Counted from the first letter of the stretch, positions 47,644 through 56,212 are shown. The stretch: 64,000 nt of DNA from Rosettibacter firmus (GCF_036860695.1 NZ_JAYKGJ010000002.1:316001-380000); one strand, 5' to 3'. The notes: generated from the sequence alone by a model not told the origin. Made by a program: numbers and translations.

Positions 47644-47737
47644 TTTATTCATGTTTAATAAAATTTTTTCTTAACTTACTTTTAGTATTTAGTTCTGCTT
47701 TTTAAAAAAGCTTTAATTAAAAGTTTATAAACAAAAA

Positions 47738-49300
47738 ATGATACCATTATATACATCAAAACAAGTTCGCGAAGCAGATAATTATGCTATAAATGTTCTG
47801 GGAATTCCGAGTATTGTATTAATGGAAAATGCTGCACGAAGTATATTTAGTGCTATAATTGAAAACGGAAATGAATTTATTAATAATAAAACAATCGGGA
47901 TTGTTTGTGGAAAAGGGAATAATGGTGGAGATGGATTTGCAGTTGCAAGACATTTTATAATTAATGGATTTAATGTTTATGTTATTTCACTTGGCTCAGA
48001 AGAAGAATTAAAAGGAGATGCATTAATTAATTTCAGAATCACAAAAAATTTATTGAATGAATATCCTCAATTAAAGTTAATAATATATCAGAACATTAAA
48101 GATTTATTGATACTTGATAATTGTGAAATTATTATAGATGCAATGCTTGGAACTGGAAGTCGTGGTAGTTTATCAGAACCATATAAAGAAATTGTAGAAT
48201 ATTTGAATGAGTTGAATGCTTTTCGTGTTGCTGTAGATTTACCAACAGGTTTGGATTTAGAAACTTCAACCGGTGAAATTATTTTTAATGCTGACTTAAC
48301 TGTAACACTATCTGAATTTAAAACTGGTTTGTTCTATGGAAAAGGATATACTCATTGTGGGAAAATTGTAAAAGGTTCAATAGGAATTGGAGAAGAATAT
48401 TATCAAAAATTAAAAGTGAATGATTACCTCATTGAACCTGAAGATGCTTATAATGGATTACCAGTAAAAGATTTAGATATACACAAATATTCAGCTGGAA
48501 AAGTTTTAGTTATTGCTGGTTCATCAAAGTTGCCGGGGGCATCTTTTTTTACAACAAATACTGTAATGAAAGCTGGTGCAGGTTCTTGCTTTTTAGCATT
48601 TCCCCATTCAATTAAAATACTTGCTCAACAAAGAATTGAATCTGCTATTGTTGAAGCTTATGATGATAAAGAATCAGGATTTATTAATTCAGAAAATATT
48701 AAAGAAATAAGTGATAGAATTGAATGGGCAGATGTTATTGCAATTGGTCCTGGACTGGGAAGAGAAATTGAAACACAAAATGCAGTTAAAGATATACTAA
48801 GGACTTATAAATCAAAAAAATTTGTAATTGATGCCGATGCGATTTATGCATTAAGAAATGAAGAGTATAAAAAAATTAATCTAAAAGGGAAAATATTAAC
48901 ACCACATCATAAAGAATTTGCAGATTTAATTGGAATAGAAATTAGTGAATTGGAAAGCAATCTTTTATCGATAGGAAGAAATTTCTCTCAAGAAAATAAT
49001 TGTTATTTAGTATTAAAAGGAGCTCCTACTATTGTATTTAATCCAGAAGGAGAAGCATTTATAAATTCAGCAGGCAATCCTGGCTTGGCAAAATTTGGTT
49101 CGGGAGATGTTTTAACAGGTATTATTGCAGCATTTCAGGCTCAAAGTAATAATGAAGAAAGTTTAATAAGTGCTATCTACATTCATAGTCTTGCTGCAGA
49201 TCTTTTACTTAATGAAAAAAGTGAATTTGGTTTTACATCTAATGATTTAATGGAAAAAATTCCTTATGCAATTAAATTCATTATCAACTCGTTTATATAA
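47738..49300 (+). CDS. nnr: bifunctional NAD(P)H-hydrate epimerase / dehydratase
   Basis: The 520-residue protein fuses two domains. Residues 1-220 are the YjeF-N epimerase, with IVCGKGNNGGDGFAVARHF near 58 and AVDLPTGLDLET near 165. Residues 235-520 are the ADP/ATP-dependent dehydratase (YjeF-C, ribokinase-like), with HKYSAGKVLVIAGSS, ADAIYAL, LTPHHKEFADL and GNPGLAKFGSGDVLTGIIAAF. It repairs hydrated NADH and NADPH. Its neighbourhood after complex I genes fits a link with NADH metabolism. It overlaps the next gene by 35 bases. Confidence 0.94.
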   Translation: MIPLYTSKQVREADNYAINVLGIPSIVLMENAARSIFSAIIENGNEFINNKTIGIVCGKGNNGGDGFAVARHFIINGFNVYVISLGSEEELKGDALINFRITKNLLNEYPQLKLIIYQNIKDLLILDNCEIIIDAMLGTGSRGSLSEPYKEIVEYLNELNAFRVAVDLPTGLDLETSTGEIIFNADLTVTLSEFKTGLFYGKGYTHCGKIVKGSIGIGEEYYQKLKVNDYLIEPEDAYNGLPVKDLDIHKYSAGKVLVIAGSSKLPGASFFTTNTVMKAGAGSCFLAFPHSIKILAQQRIESAIVEAYDDKESGFINSENIKEISDRIEWADVIAIGPGLGREIETQNAVKDILRTYKSKKFVIDADAIYALRNEEYKKINLKGKILTPHHKEFADLIGIEISELESNLLSIGRNFSQENNCYLVLKGAPTIVFNPEGEAFINSAGNPGLAKFGSGDVLTGIIAAFQAQSNNEESLISAIYIHSLAADLLLNEKSEFGFTSNDLMEKIPYAIKFIINSFI

Positions 49301-49703
49301 AATTTTTCAAACTAATCCATTAGTTTATGTTTATTTACCGTTAGTAATTTATTGGATTTTTTTATTTTTCCTAACAACACTGCCTCTTGATGCTGTGCCT
49401 AAAATTTTTAATTCACAAGATAAAATTGAACATTTTTTTGCTTATTTATTTTTAGCTTTTTTGTTAGCATTTAGTTTGCATTTTCAAAAAAGGTCAATTA
49501 TTGTTTCTAAGAATTATTTTTGGTTCTCCATTCTTTTATTAATTGCATATGCAACAATAGATGAGATGCATCAAATTTTTGTACCTGGACGATTTTGTGA
49601 TGTATACGATTGGATTTCTGATGTACTTGGTGGAGTAATAGGTATTCTATTTTCCAATATGATAATTAAAATGAACATTAATGAAAATAAAATCGAAAAT
49701 TAA
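49266..49703 (+). CDS. VanZ-like family membrane protein
   Basis: The 145-residue protein has four membrane segments and the VanZ-like pattern: FFLTTLPLDAVPKI near 37, KIEHFFAYLFLAFLLAF near 55, and DEMHQIFVPGRFCDVYDWISDVLGG near 103. VanZ itself raises teicoplanin resistance by an unclear mechanism; most relatives are uncharacterised. The frame opens 35 bases inside nnr; a later start is possible because the first 20 residues are not typical. Confidence 0.8.
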   Translation: MQLNSLSTRLYKIFQTNPLVYVYLPLVIYWIFLFFLTTLPLDAVPKIFNSQDKIEHFFAYLFLAFLLAFSLHFQKRSIIVSKNYFWFSILLLIAYATIDEMHQIFVPGRFCDVYDWISDVLGGVIGILFSNMIIKMNINENKIEN

Positions 49704-49746
49704 TGAAACATAATTAACTCAATAAGTGCAAAATTTTACGAATTCA

Positions 49747-49775
49747 TTGACAATTCTTTCCCTATTTCTTAAGTT
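49747..49775 (+). promoter_or_regulatory. candidate tonB promoter
   Basis: TTGACA at 49747-49752 is followed after 17 bases by TAAGTT (49770-49775), a perfect -35 with a weak -10. The leader would be about 28 bases with an AAGGAGG site before the GTG start. Confidence 0.35.
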
Positions 49776-49808
49776 AGCAACGCAAAAATGGGGAATAAGG
49801 AGGATTAA

Positions 49809-50468
49809 GTGGCTTTAAAGAAAAATCCTAAAGTTGATTTGAGAAGAAAATACCAGAGAGTATTTGAAACCAGTTTGATTATTTCTCTGGCATTGATGAT
49901 AGTTGCCTTTAAATATTTTCCACAATTTCAGAAGGAAAAAGTGAAAGTTGAGGCAGCACAAGAATTAGTAAATGTTGAAGATGTTGTAAATACTAAACAG
50001 GAAAGTGCACCTCCTCCGCCACCAAAACCACCAATACCTATCGAAGCTCCATCTGAAGATGTTTTGGAAGATGTAGAAATTGGAACAACAGAACTTGATG
50101 TAAATGAGCAGGTAGCAGCTCCACCTCCACCACCAAAACAAGAAACTAAAGAAGAGGAAGAAGAAGCCGTATTCTTTGTTGCTGTTGAAGAACAACCCGA
50201 ACCAATTGGTGGAATTGAAGCTATTCAGCAAAAAATTGTTTATCCCGAAATTGCAAAACGAGCAGGGGTTCAAGGTAGAGTTTTTATAAAAGCATTTGTA
50301 AATGAAAATGGAGATGTTGTTAAAGCAGAAGTAATTAAAGGTATTGGCGCAGGATGCGACGAGGCTGCAGTTCAGGCTGTTATGCAAACAAAGTTTAAGC
50401 CGGGACGACAAAGAGGTAAACCTGTCAAAGTTCAGGTCTCTATACCTATAGTATTTAAACTTCAATAG
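49809..50468 (+). CDS. TonB-family energy transducer
   Basis: The 219-residue protein starts with GTG after a perfect AAGGAGG. It has one membrane anchor (about residues 20-40), a periplasmic linker with proline runs (PPPPPKPP near 68 and PPPPP near 103) and glutamate-rich stretches, and a TonB C-terminal domain (130-219) with IVYPEIAKRAGVQGRVFIKAFVNENGDV and FKPGRQRGKPVKVQVSIPIVFKL. It carries proton-motive force to outer-membrane receptors such as the one at the right edge. exbB and exbD are not adjacent. An intrinsic terminator follows directly. Confidence 0.93.
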   Translation: MALKKNPKVDLRRKYQRVFETSLIISLALMIVAFKYFPQFQKEKVKVEAAQELVNVEDVVNTKQESAPPPPPKPPIPIEAPSEDVLEDVEIGTTELDVNEQVAAPPPPPKQETKEEEEEAVFFVAVEEQPEPIGGIEAIQQKIVYPEIAKRAGVQGRVFIKAFVNENGDVVKAEVIKGIGAGCDEAAVQAVMQTKFKPGRQRGKPVKVQVSIPIVFKLQ

Positions 50469-50473
50469 TAAAT

Positions 50474-50500
50474 AAGGGCGCTATTTTGCGCCTTTATTTT
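50474..50500 (+). terminator. intrinsic terminator after tonB
   Basis: AAGGGCGC (50474-50481) pairs with GCGCCTTT (50488-50495), one G-T pair included, followed by ATTTT. It starts six bases after the tonB stop codon. Confidence 0.75.
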
Positions 50501-50560
50501 ATCTGGTATTTTCTACCAACTTATATACCACATAATTCCAGTAAACTTTATATCTTTTGA

Positions 50561-51388
50561 TTGATTTTTTATAAATGTTCGGTTTTTAACTTGCTAATTG
50601 AAATTAATAATCTGAAATTTTCTTATAACACTAATAATGGTTTTGCTCTAAAGATTGATTATTGGAAAGTCCAGCAAGGAAATTTTACAATTCTCCTTGG
50701 CCCAAATGGAAGTGGAAAATCTACGTTATTGAAAATCCTAACCAGAATCCTTGATTATAATTCCGGTAATATTAAATTCAAAAATAAAGAGATTACTGCA
50801 TATAAAAAGAAAGAATATGCAAAACTTGTAGCTTATGTCCCTCAATCATTAATTACAATTTTCCCTTATTCTGTTTATGAAATTGTTATGATGGGAAGAA
50901 CCCCGTATCTAAATATCCTCGGCTTTGAAAATAGTCTGGATAAAAAAATTGTTAATGAAACTCTCGAATTATTAGAAATTACTCATTTGAGAAAAAAGGG
51001 GATTAATGAAATTTCTGGTGGTGAACTACAAAGAGTAATTATAGCTAAAGCTTTAGCACAAAACCCTGAAATAATTTTGCTTGATGAACCTAATGCACAC
51101 CTTGATATTGAACATCAAATTACAATTTTTAACCTGTTGAATAAACTTAAGAAAGAAAAAAATTTAACAATTTTAGCAGTATCTCACGATTTAAATCTTG
51201 CAGGAGTTTATGCTGATGATATTTCGTTTATGGTTAATGGTGAAATTATATTGAGTGGTGATAAAAATTTAGTTTTTACAGAAGAAAACATAAAAAGTAT
51301 TTTTCATGTTGATGCAAAAATATTTAGCTCCGATAATAATGTTCTTAATGTCCTTATTGATCCAACTGCAAAAGAGTTTATAAATTGA
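50561..51388 (+). CDS. ABC transporter ATPase, FecE/HmuV-like
   Basis: The frame opens at TTG 50561 (275 residues); a second TTG at 50591 gives the more usual start LLIEINNLKFSY. The nucleotide-binding domain is complete: Walker A LGPNGSGKST near 47, Q-loop YVPQSL, signature ISGGELQRV near 150, Walker B IILLDEPNAHLD near 173 and the switch His in AVSHDLNLAG. The order matches ATPases of iron-siderophore, haem or cobalamin importers. No permease or binding protein gene lies next to it, so it is an orphan here. The next gene overlaps its stop by four bases. Confidence 0.88.
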   Translation: MIFYKCSVFNLLIEINNLKFSYNTNNGFALKIDYWKVQQGNFTILLGPNGSGKSTLLKILTRILDYNSGNIKFKNKEITAYKKKEYAKLVAYVPQSLITIFPYSVYEIVMMGRTPYLNILGFENSLDKKIVNETLELLEITHLRKKGINEISGGELQRVIIAKALAQNPEIILLDEPNAHLDIEHQITIFNLLNKLKKEKNLTILAVSHDLNLAGVYADDISFMVNGEIILSGDKNLVFTEENIKSIFHVDAKIFSSDNNVLNVLIDPTAKEFIN

Positions 51389-52407
51389 AAAAGAAAAATA
51401 ATACATCAAACTTCTTTGCTCTAAGTTTATTTTTAAACTGCATCCATTTTATGAGCTTATCTTTAATAAAGTATTATTTCAATAATCTACCAATATATTT
51501 ATATAAACTTAATTATATAGGGAATGTATTGAATATTATTTTTGCAAGTTTACTTTTGCTGGGTTTGGTTACACTTAAAATAAAAAATGAAAATATAAGT
51601 GTAGCCAGAAAAAATTTTATCATTTTTTTATTGATTGTTGCTATCATTCTTTTAGTTCTGGTTTTTCTTTCTGTAAAGTATTTTAAGTATGATAATAATG
51701 CTTATCTATTTGGTTTTGAAATTAAAAAAGTTTACACAGGATTATTCTTTATATTAAGTGAATTACTGGTGCTATATCTGATAGTTTATATCTGGGGTTT
51801 GATTTTTTTGTTTGACAAGTTACATGAATTAAGAACTTTGTATAGAACAGTATTTTTTGTATTAATCATAATAACTTTTTCAATTTTTTATGTATGGAAT
51901 CTAAAAGAATATAGAGAGAAAAAATTTATAACTGAACGTTATGATTATGCACTAATTCCAGGTGCGGCGGTATGGAAGAAAGAAAAACCCAGTCCAATCT
52001 TCGAAGCACGTATTCGTAAAGCTTTTGAATTGTATCAGGAAAAGAAGATAAGTAAAATTATTTTAACTGGAAGTAATGCTCCTGGCGAATTATCAGAAGC
52101 AGAAACTGCCTTCAAATATCTGGTAAGACTTGGAGTTAAAGTTGATGATATGATAATAGAAAATAAAACATCTACAACTACTGAACAGGTAAGATATTTA
52201 AAGAGTATTAGCAATCAACTGGATAATAAAAAAATATTAATTATATCAGATAGTTTTCATTTACCTCGATTAATGGAAATGTGTAAATTTTTTGATCTTG
52301 AAGCTTCAGCAATAGCATCAAATTATAGATTATCTTTTTCAAAAACAGTTTATTATAGATTGCGTGAAAGTATTGCATTGCTTTTATTCTGGTTATTTGC
52401 TATTTAA
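51385..52407 (+). CDS. membrane protein with DUF218 (SanA/YdcF) domain
   Basis: The 340-residue protein starts with TTG overlapping the ATPase stop. The first half has five or six membrane segments. The second half (about 190-330) is a DUF218 domain: YALIPGAAVWKKEKPSPIFEARI, KIILTGSNAPGELSEAETA, IIENKTSTTTEQ and LIISDSFHLPRLMEM. DUF218 proteins are linked to envelope integrity and vancomycin barrier function (SanA); their reaction is unclear. Multi-pass N-termini as seen here are a known variant. Confidence 0.82.
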   Translation: MKKKNNTSNFFALSLFLNCIHFMSLSLIKYYFNNLPIYLYKLNYIGNVLNIIFASLLLLGLVTLKIKNENISVARKNFIIFLLIVAIILLVLVFLSVKYFKYDNNAYLFGFEIKKVYTGLFFILSELLVLYLIVYIWGLIFLFDKLHELRTLYRTVFFVLIIITFSIFYVWNLKEYREKKFITERYDYALIPGAAVWKKEKPSPIFEARIRKAFELYQEKKISKIILTGSNAPGELSEAETAFKYLVRLGVKVDDMIIENKTSTTTEQVRYLKSISNQLDNKKILIISDSFHLPRLMEMCKFFDLEASAIASNYRLSFSKTVYYRLRESIALLLFWLFAI

Positions 52408-52461
52408 TTATAAAATGTTATATATCTTTGAAAAGCAAATTATATAATTGTTGAAAAAAAT

Positions 52462-52944
52462 ATGGCAAAAAAATCAAACAGAAGATTATTAAGAGAAAAA
52501 GCATTACAGGTTTTATATGCTTATGAACTTAATGGAGAAAGATTAACAGAATTATGCGAGTTAATTTTATCTGAATTATCTTCTCAAACCGATATCGATT
52601 TTGCAAATCAAATAATTAATAAAACAATTGCTAATAAAAATTTGCTTGATGAAAAAATTCAAGAAAAAGTAGCTAATTGGGAAATGGATAGAATTGCTTT
52701 AATAGATAGAATTTTATTAAGAATTGGAATTGCTGAATTACTATACTTTCCAGATATACCACCAAAAGTTACAATAAATGAGATAATTGAAATAGCAAAA
52801 GAATTTTCTACTTCTAATAGTAATAAATTTATTAATGGTATTCTTGATGCAATTTATAATGACTTAAAAAATTCAGGTCAATTAAACAAATCTGGTAGGG
52901 GACTTATTGAAGAATCTATACCAAGAAAGCAGAAAAAGTCTTAA
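52462..52944 (+). CDS. nusB: transcription antitermination factor NusB
   Basis: The 160-residue helical protein has NRRLLREKALQVLYAYELNG at the start, RIALIDRILLRIGIAELLYFPDIPPKVTINEIIEIAKEFS in the middle and SNKFINGILDAI near 130, all NusB hallmarks. With NusE (S10) it binds boxA and supports rRNA transcription. The C-terminal 20 residues are poorly conserved and overlap the next frame by 38 bases. Confidence 0.94.
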   Translation: MAKKSNRRLLREKALQVLYAYELNGERLTELCELILSELSSQTDIDFANQIINKTIANKNLLDEKIQEKVANWEMDRIALIDRILLRIGIAELLYFPDIPPKVTINEIIEIAKEFSTSNSNKFINGILDAIYNDLKNSGQLNKSGRGLIEESIPRKQKKS

Positions 52945-54220
52945 AGAAAATGAGAGATTCAGGATTGTTGTCTGGTCATTATTTGATTTTGCAAATACTT
53001 CTTATTCAATAATTGTTGTTACATTTATTTATGCAGTTTATTTCAAACAGACAGTTGCTGATGGAAAACCAATTGGTGATTTTTACTGGAGTTTAGGAAC
53101 AAGCATTTCAATGTTAATTACTGCTTTAATTTCTCCTGTACTTGGTGCTATTGCAGATTTCTCAGCTGGCAAAAAAAGATTCCTACTTTTTTTTACATTG
53201 ATTTGTATTCTTTCTACATCATTGCTTTATTTTGTTCATAAAGGAAACATCTTATATGGATTGATATTATTTATTATAGCTAATATTGGTTTTGAAGCAG
53301 GATTGGTTTTTTACGATGCTTTTCTTCCCGAGATTACTAAGCCGAAAAATTATGGTAGAGTAAGTGGATATGGTTTTGCAATGGGATATCTTGGTTCACT
53401 TGCAACTCTTGGTTTGATATATCCATTTATTCAAAAACAAATGATTAGAGAAACATTCCCACTTTCTGCATTAGTCTTTTTAGTATTTTCTATTCCACTT
53501 TTTATTTATATAAAAGATTCAAGAAAAAATATATTAAAAGAAAATTCATATTTAAAAATTGGTTTTAATAGAGTTGTTAATACGATTACAAATCTTAAGA
53601 ACTATAAAAACTTAGCTTTATTTTTGTTATCATTCTTTTTTTATATAGAAGGTGTAAACACTGTAATTTATTTTTCTGGAAATTATGCCAGTACAACATT
53701 AAAATTTACTTTTCAGGAGTTAATTGTTTTTTTCATAATTGTTCAAACCACAGCTATATTAGGATCAATTATTTTTGGTTTAATGGCAGATTCTTTTGGT
53801 ACAAAAAAATCATTAATAATCTCTCTATTTGTGTGGTTATTTACAATACTTTTTGCATTTCTTACAAGTGATGTTGAAAGTGGTTTAATAAAATGGTTAT
53901 CAAAATTATTATTGTTTGAATCAAGTAAAGTTTTGCATTTATGCTTTTATATTGTTGGATTGCTTGCGGGTAGTGTTATGGGAGCTACGCAATCAACAAG
54001 TCGTGGTTTAATGTCGAAGTTAACGCCATTCGAAAAGAAGACAGAATTTTTTGGATTTTATTCATTCTTTGGAAAAAGCTCTGCCATAATAGGTCCTTTT
54101 GTTTTTGGATTAATCAGTTATTTAACAGGTACTCAGAAATTTGCTATACTCTCAGTATGTTTCTTTTTTATTATTGGTATGGTATTGTTGATCTTTGTAA
54201 GAGAAAATGAAACTACCTGA
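52907..54220 (+). CDS. MFS transporter, UMF1/Atg22-like
   Basis: The 437-residue protein has about twelve membrane segments. The first, VVWSLFDFANTSYSIIVVTFIYAVYF, is the mark of the UMF1 family related to vacuolar Atg22; ALISPVLGAIADFSAGKKRFL and GLMADSFGTKKSLI are the cytoplasmic loop motifs of MFS carriers. Substrate is unknown, perhaps amino acids. It opens with TTG inside nusB, so translation is coupled. It converges with the M50-like gene and overlaps its end by eight bases. Confidence 0.88.
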   Translation: MKNLYQESRKSLKENERFRIVVWSLFDFANTSYSIIVVTFIYAVYFKQTVADGKPIGDFYWSLGTSISMLITALISPVLGAIADFSAGKKRFLLFFTLICILSTSLLYFVHKGNILYGLILFIIANIGFEAGLVFYDAFLPEITKPKNYGRVSGYGFAMGYLGSLATLGLIYPFIQKQMIRETFPLSALVFLVFSIPLFIYIKDSRKNILKENSYLKIGFNRVVNTITNLKNYKNLALFLLSFFFYIEGVNTVIYFSGNYASTTLKFTFQELIVFFIIVQTTAILGSIIFGLMADSFGTKKSLIISLFVWLFTILFAFLTSDVESGLIKWLSKLLLFESSKVLHLCFYIVGLLAGSVMGATQSTSRGLMSKLTPFEKKTEFFGFYSFFGKSSAIIGPFVFGLISYLTGTQKFAILSVCFFFIIGMVLLIFVRENETT

Positions 54221-54887
54221 TTTTTTTTATTATCGATTTTATTAAAAAGAACATCCCTATTAATGAAATAAAAATCCATATAAATCCCCAAAGTGTTGAA
54301 GGTAATCCACTTAGTTCTGAAATCAAAGCGGCATCGCTTAAGAAATTTTTGTTGTTAAAAACATCTTCTTTAATATCATAAATAACATATAGACAGCTAA
54401 TCAATCCAATTAATCTTAATATTAAATTAGAAATAAAATCTGGTAAGTATTTTGTAATTACTAATAGAATAAATCCAAATAGTATTGAAATTAAACTATA
54501 ATATTGATCTTTGATTGTGTTAACTGCAAATAAAAAAATTATTATACTAATAAAAAGAATCAAAAATGTTTTAATATTTTTATTATATGTTGAATAAAAA
54601 ATGAGAGAACCAAAAATAAAACTTCCTGGATAACCAAAAGAAGCTATAAGTAACTGGTTACCATCTTGAGTTATACATTTACCACTAAGACTTGAATCAA
54701 TATTTAATTCAAGAATTTTGCCTCCTGTTATGATAGTTGCAATTCCATGACTGAGTTCATGTAGTAGAACAACGAATAATTTAATAGGAAATAAAAAGAT
54801 AGAGTCCCAGAAAAAAAGAGAAACGATTATTAATAAGAAAAGTATAAAATGTTCAATAAAAATTTTTTGATTACTATTAAGTTTCAT
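54213..54887 (-). CDS. M50-like membrane metalloprotease / YwhC-type protein
   Basis: I start at the ATG at 54887 (224 residues, MKLNSNQKIFIEHF) rather than the TTG at 54920. The protein has about six membrane segments. HELSHG at 43-48 gives the HExxH zinc motif within a membrane helix as in M50 site-2-type proteases and YwhC/M50B proteins. A second metal ligand could be the Asp in IKEDV or NTIKDQ but this is unsure. The length and GGKILEL after the motif suit the small M50B subgroup often encoded as single genes. Confidence 0.75.
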   Translation of the reverse strand: MKLNSNQKIFIEHFILFLLIIVSLFFWDSIFLFPIKLFVVLLHELSHGIATIITGGKILELNIDSSLSGKCITQDGNQLLIASFGYPGSFIFGSLIFYSTYNKNIKTFLILFISIIIFLFAVNTIKDQYYSLISILFGFILLVITKYLPDFISNLILRLIGLISCLYVIYDIKEDVFNNKNFLSDAALISELSGLPSTLWGFIWIFISLIGMFFLIKSIIKKIR

Positions 54888-54964
54888 AAAAATAGAAATT
54901 TTATTTGCAAGATAATACAAACACTTGAATTAGATATAGAGCATTGATATTTTTGTCATTAGAA

Positions 54965-55037
54965 GCGGGCGTAACTCAGTTGGTAGAGTAGTAGCTTCCC
55001 AAGCTAAATGTCGCGGGTTCGAGTCCCGTCGCCCGCT
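54965..55037 (+). tRNA. tRNA-Gly (CCC)
   Basis: The 73-base cloverleaf has acceptor GCGGGCG/CGCCCGC, D-arm ACTC/GAGT, anticodon loop TTCCCAA with anticodon CCC, and T-arm GCGGG/CCCGT around TTCGAGT. Discriminator is T and no CCA is encoded. The first anticodon-stem pair (G-A) is mismatched. It reads GGG codons and lies 72 bases before tRNA-Val. Confidence 0.93.
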
Positions 55038-55108
55038 CAAAAAAATTTGAAACTTTGGAATAAAAATTCTAAGTTTGGTTCGCAAATTTTAATGTTCTAA
55101 GAAATATT

Positions 55109-55183
55109 GGGCGCTTAGCTCAGCTGGTTCAGAGCACCTGCCTTACAAGCAGGGGGTCGTAGGTTCGAATCCTTCAGCGCCCA
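55109..55183 (+). tRNA. tRNA-Val (TAC)
   Basis: The 75-base cloverleaf has acceptor GGGCGCT/AGCGCCC, D-arm GCTC/GAGC, anticodon stem CCTGC/GCAGG with loop CTTACAA (anticodon TAC), and T-loop TTCGAAT. The T-stem has one T-T mismatch. Discriminator A; CCA is not encoded. An intrinsic terminator follows within eight bases. Confidence 0.94.
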
Positions 55184-55190
55184 CAATTAA

Positions 55191-55222
55191 AAGCCCTGTA
55201 ATAAAAATTACAGGGCTTTTTA
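55191..55222 (+). terminator. intrinsic terminator after the tRNA pair
   Basis: AAGCCCTGTAAT (55191-55202) pairs with ATTACAGGGCTT (55207-55218) with a four-base loop, followed by a T-rich run. It ends the two-tRNA transcript. Confidence 0.85.
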
Positions 55223-55311
55223 TTTTTATTACAGTTTTGTCACAGTTTTAAATAAAAAAATTGATTTATTAGAATACCTGGAAATAAGTAAAAGGAAGGA
55301 ATTCACATTAA

Positions 55312-55366
55312 TACAAGCAGGGGGTTGGTTCTTCCAAAGGAATGCCAATGGTAGAATCCTTCAGCG
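55312..55366 (+). pseudogene. degenerate tRNA-Val 3' half, possible attachment-site relic
   Basis: TACAAGCAGGGGGT (55312-55325) is identical to bases 55144-55157 of the tRNA-Val gene (anticodon through variable loop), and GAATCCTTCAGCG (55354-55366) is identical to 55167-55179 (T-loop and acceptor). About 20 extra bases separate the two blocks where the T-stem should be, and the last acceptor bases are lost. It cannot fold as a tRNA. Its place 170-190 bp after the intact gene suits an old integration scar. Confidence 0.6.
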
Positions 55367-55797
55367 AATACATTCATAAGCTTCAGTAAATAATAAGTAC
55401 ATTTTTGTTAATTGTGATAAAATCTAATCAAATCAAAATTCTTTACTTCTTTTTTTGCCCTGAATAATTTTGCACTACTTATAATTCTATCTAAAATAAA
55501 ATGTACGATAAATATCATTGGTAATTTTTGTCATAGCAAATGTAATATATTTTAAGAGTCCAATATAGCCGAATTAATTTCAGATGCTCTGGAAAAGAAA
55601 TGAAATAAAATACTTTTTCATGTAGGATTTAAAAGATGTAAAGTGATTGTAAGTGCAATGAAATTATCGATTGTATTTTTACTTAAATATGCTATTGTAT
55701 TGATATAATGTTAAGAATCAAATTATTTCTTGAGATATTTTAAGTAATAAAATATTAAGTAAAAAGAGAAGTCAGGGCTATTTGAAAATTATTTTTA

Positions 55798-55986
55798 TTA
55801 AATTTTTAATTCATCATTAATATAGAATTTATTTGGTAATTTATTTACCAATTCCTGAACATATGAATATCTAAATTTATCAAACCTATCATTCGCAAAT
55901 ATCGAAAAGAGATGTAACTCAAGGATTTTATTTTTAATCTTACTTTTAAATGAGGTTATCAATTGAAAATGTCTGATTCTAAAGGA
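55798..55986 (-). pseudogene. possible C-terminal remnant of a lost gene
   Basis: The minus strand is open for about 62 codons and ends in TAA at 55798. It has no ATG or GTG start, only a TTG at 55962. The peptide has a protein-like make-up (LELHLFSIFANDRFDKF, YVQELVNKLPNKFYI) but I recognise no family. It could be the end of a truncated gene or chance in AT-rich DNA. Confidence 0.25.
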
Positions 55987-56035
55987 TTTTTAGAATGTAG
56001 ATTTTTATTAAACATAAAATATATTTTTATTAATT

Positions 56036-56050
56036 GCTAAAACGTTTAAC
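56036..56050. promoter_or_regulatory. LacI-type operator, upstream copy
   Basis: GCTAAAACGTTTAAC differs by one base from the operator at 56198-56212, with the AAACGTTT core typical of LacI-family sites. It lies about 160 bp upstream of the second site, which would allow looping. Confidence 0.6.
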
Positions 56051-56166
56051 TTAAATAATGCAACAATATATTTAATTTCTGATTGTAAATTTTATCAATT
56101 ATTAAAGCAAAAATAAAATATTTGAGAAAATAGGCTATTTTTCAATATTAATTTCAAAAATAGTGC

Positions 56167-56195
56167 TTGACAAAGAACTCAATAAGTATTAATTT
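56167..56195 (+). promoter_or_regulatory. candidate lacI-type regulator promoter
   Basis: TTGACA (56167-56172) is followed after 17 bases by TAATTT (56190-56195). Transcription would start within the operator at 56198-56212, leaving a very short leader of about 15 bases. Confidence 0.4.
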
Positions 56196-56197
56196 TT

Positions 56198-56212
56198 GTT
56201 AAAACGTTTAAC
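56198..56212. promoter_or_regulatory. LacI-type operator at the transcription start
   Basis: GTTAAAACGTTTAAC is an inverted repeat GTTAAA/TTTAAC around ACG. It ends five bases before the regulator's ATG and just downstream of the candidate -10, so binding should block transcription of its own operon. Confidence 0.7.

Noticed and set aside
49965-50465. Minus-strand frame of 166 codons over tonB
   Set aside because: Shadow of the proline- and glutamate-rich coding strand; rich in Trp, Phe and Tyr with no family resemblance.
55223-55311. Third tRNA downstream of tRNA-Val
   Set aside because: Only the 3' half motifs recur, at 55312-55366, interrupted and without acceptor pairing.
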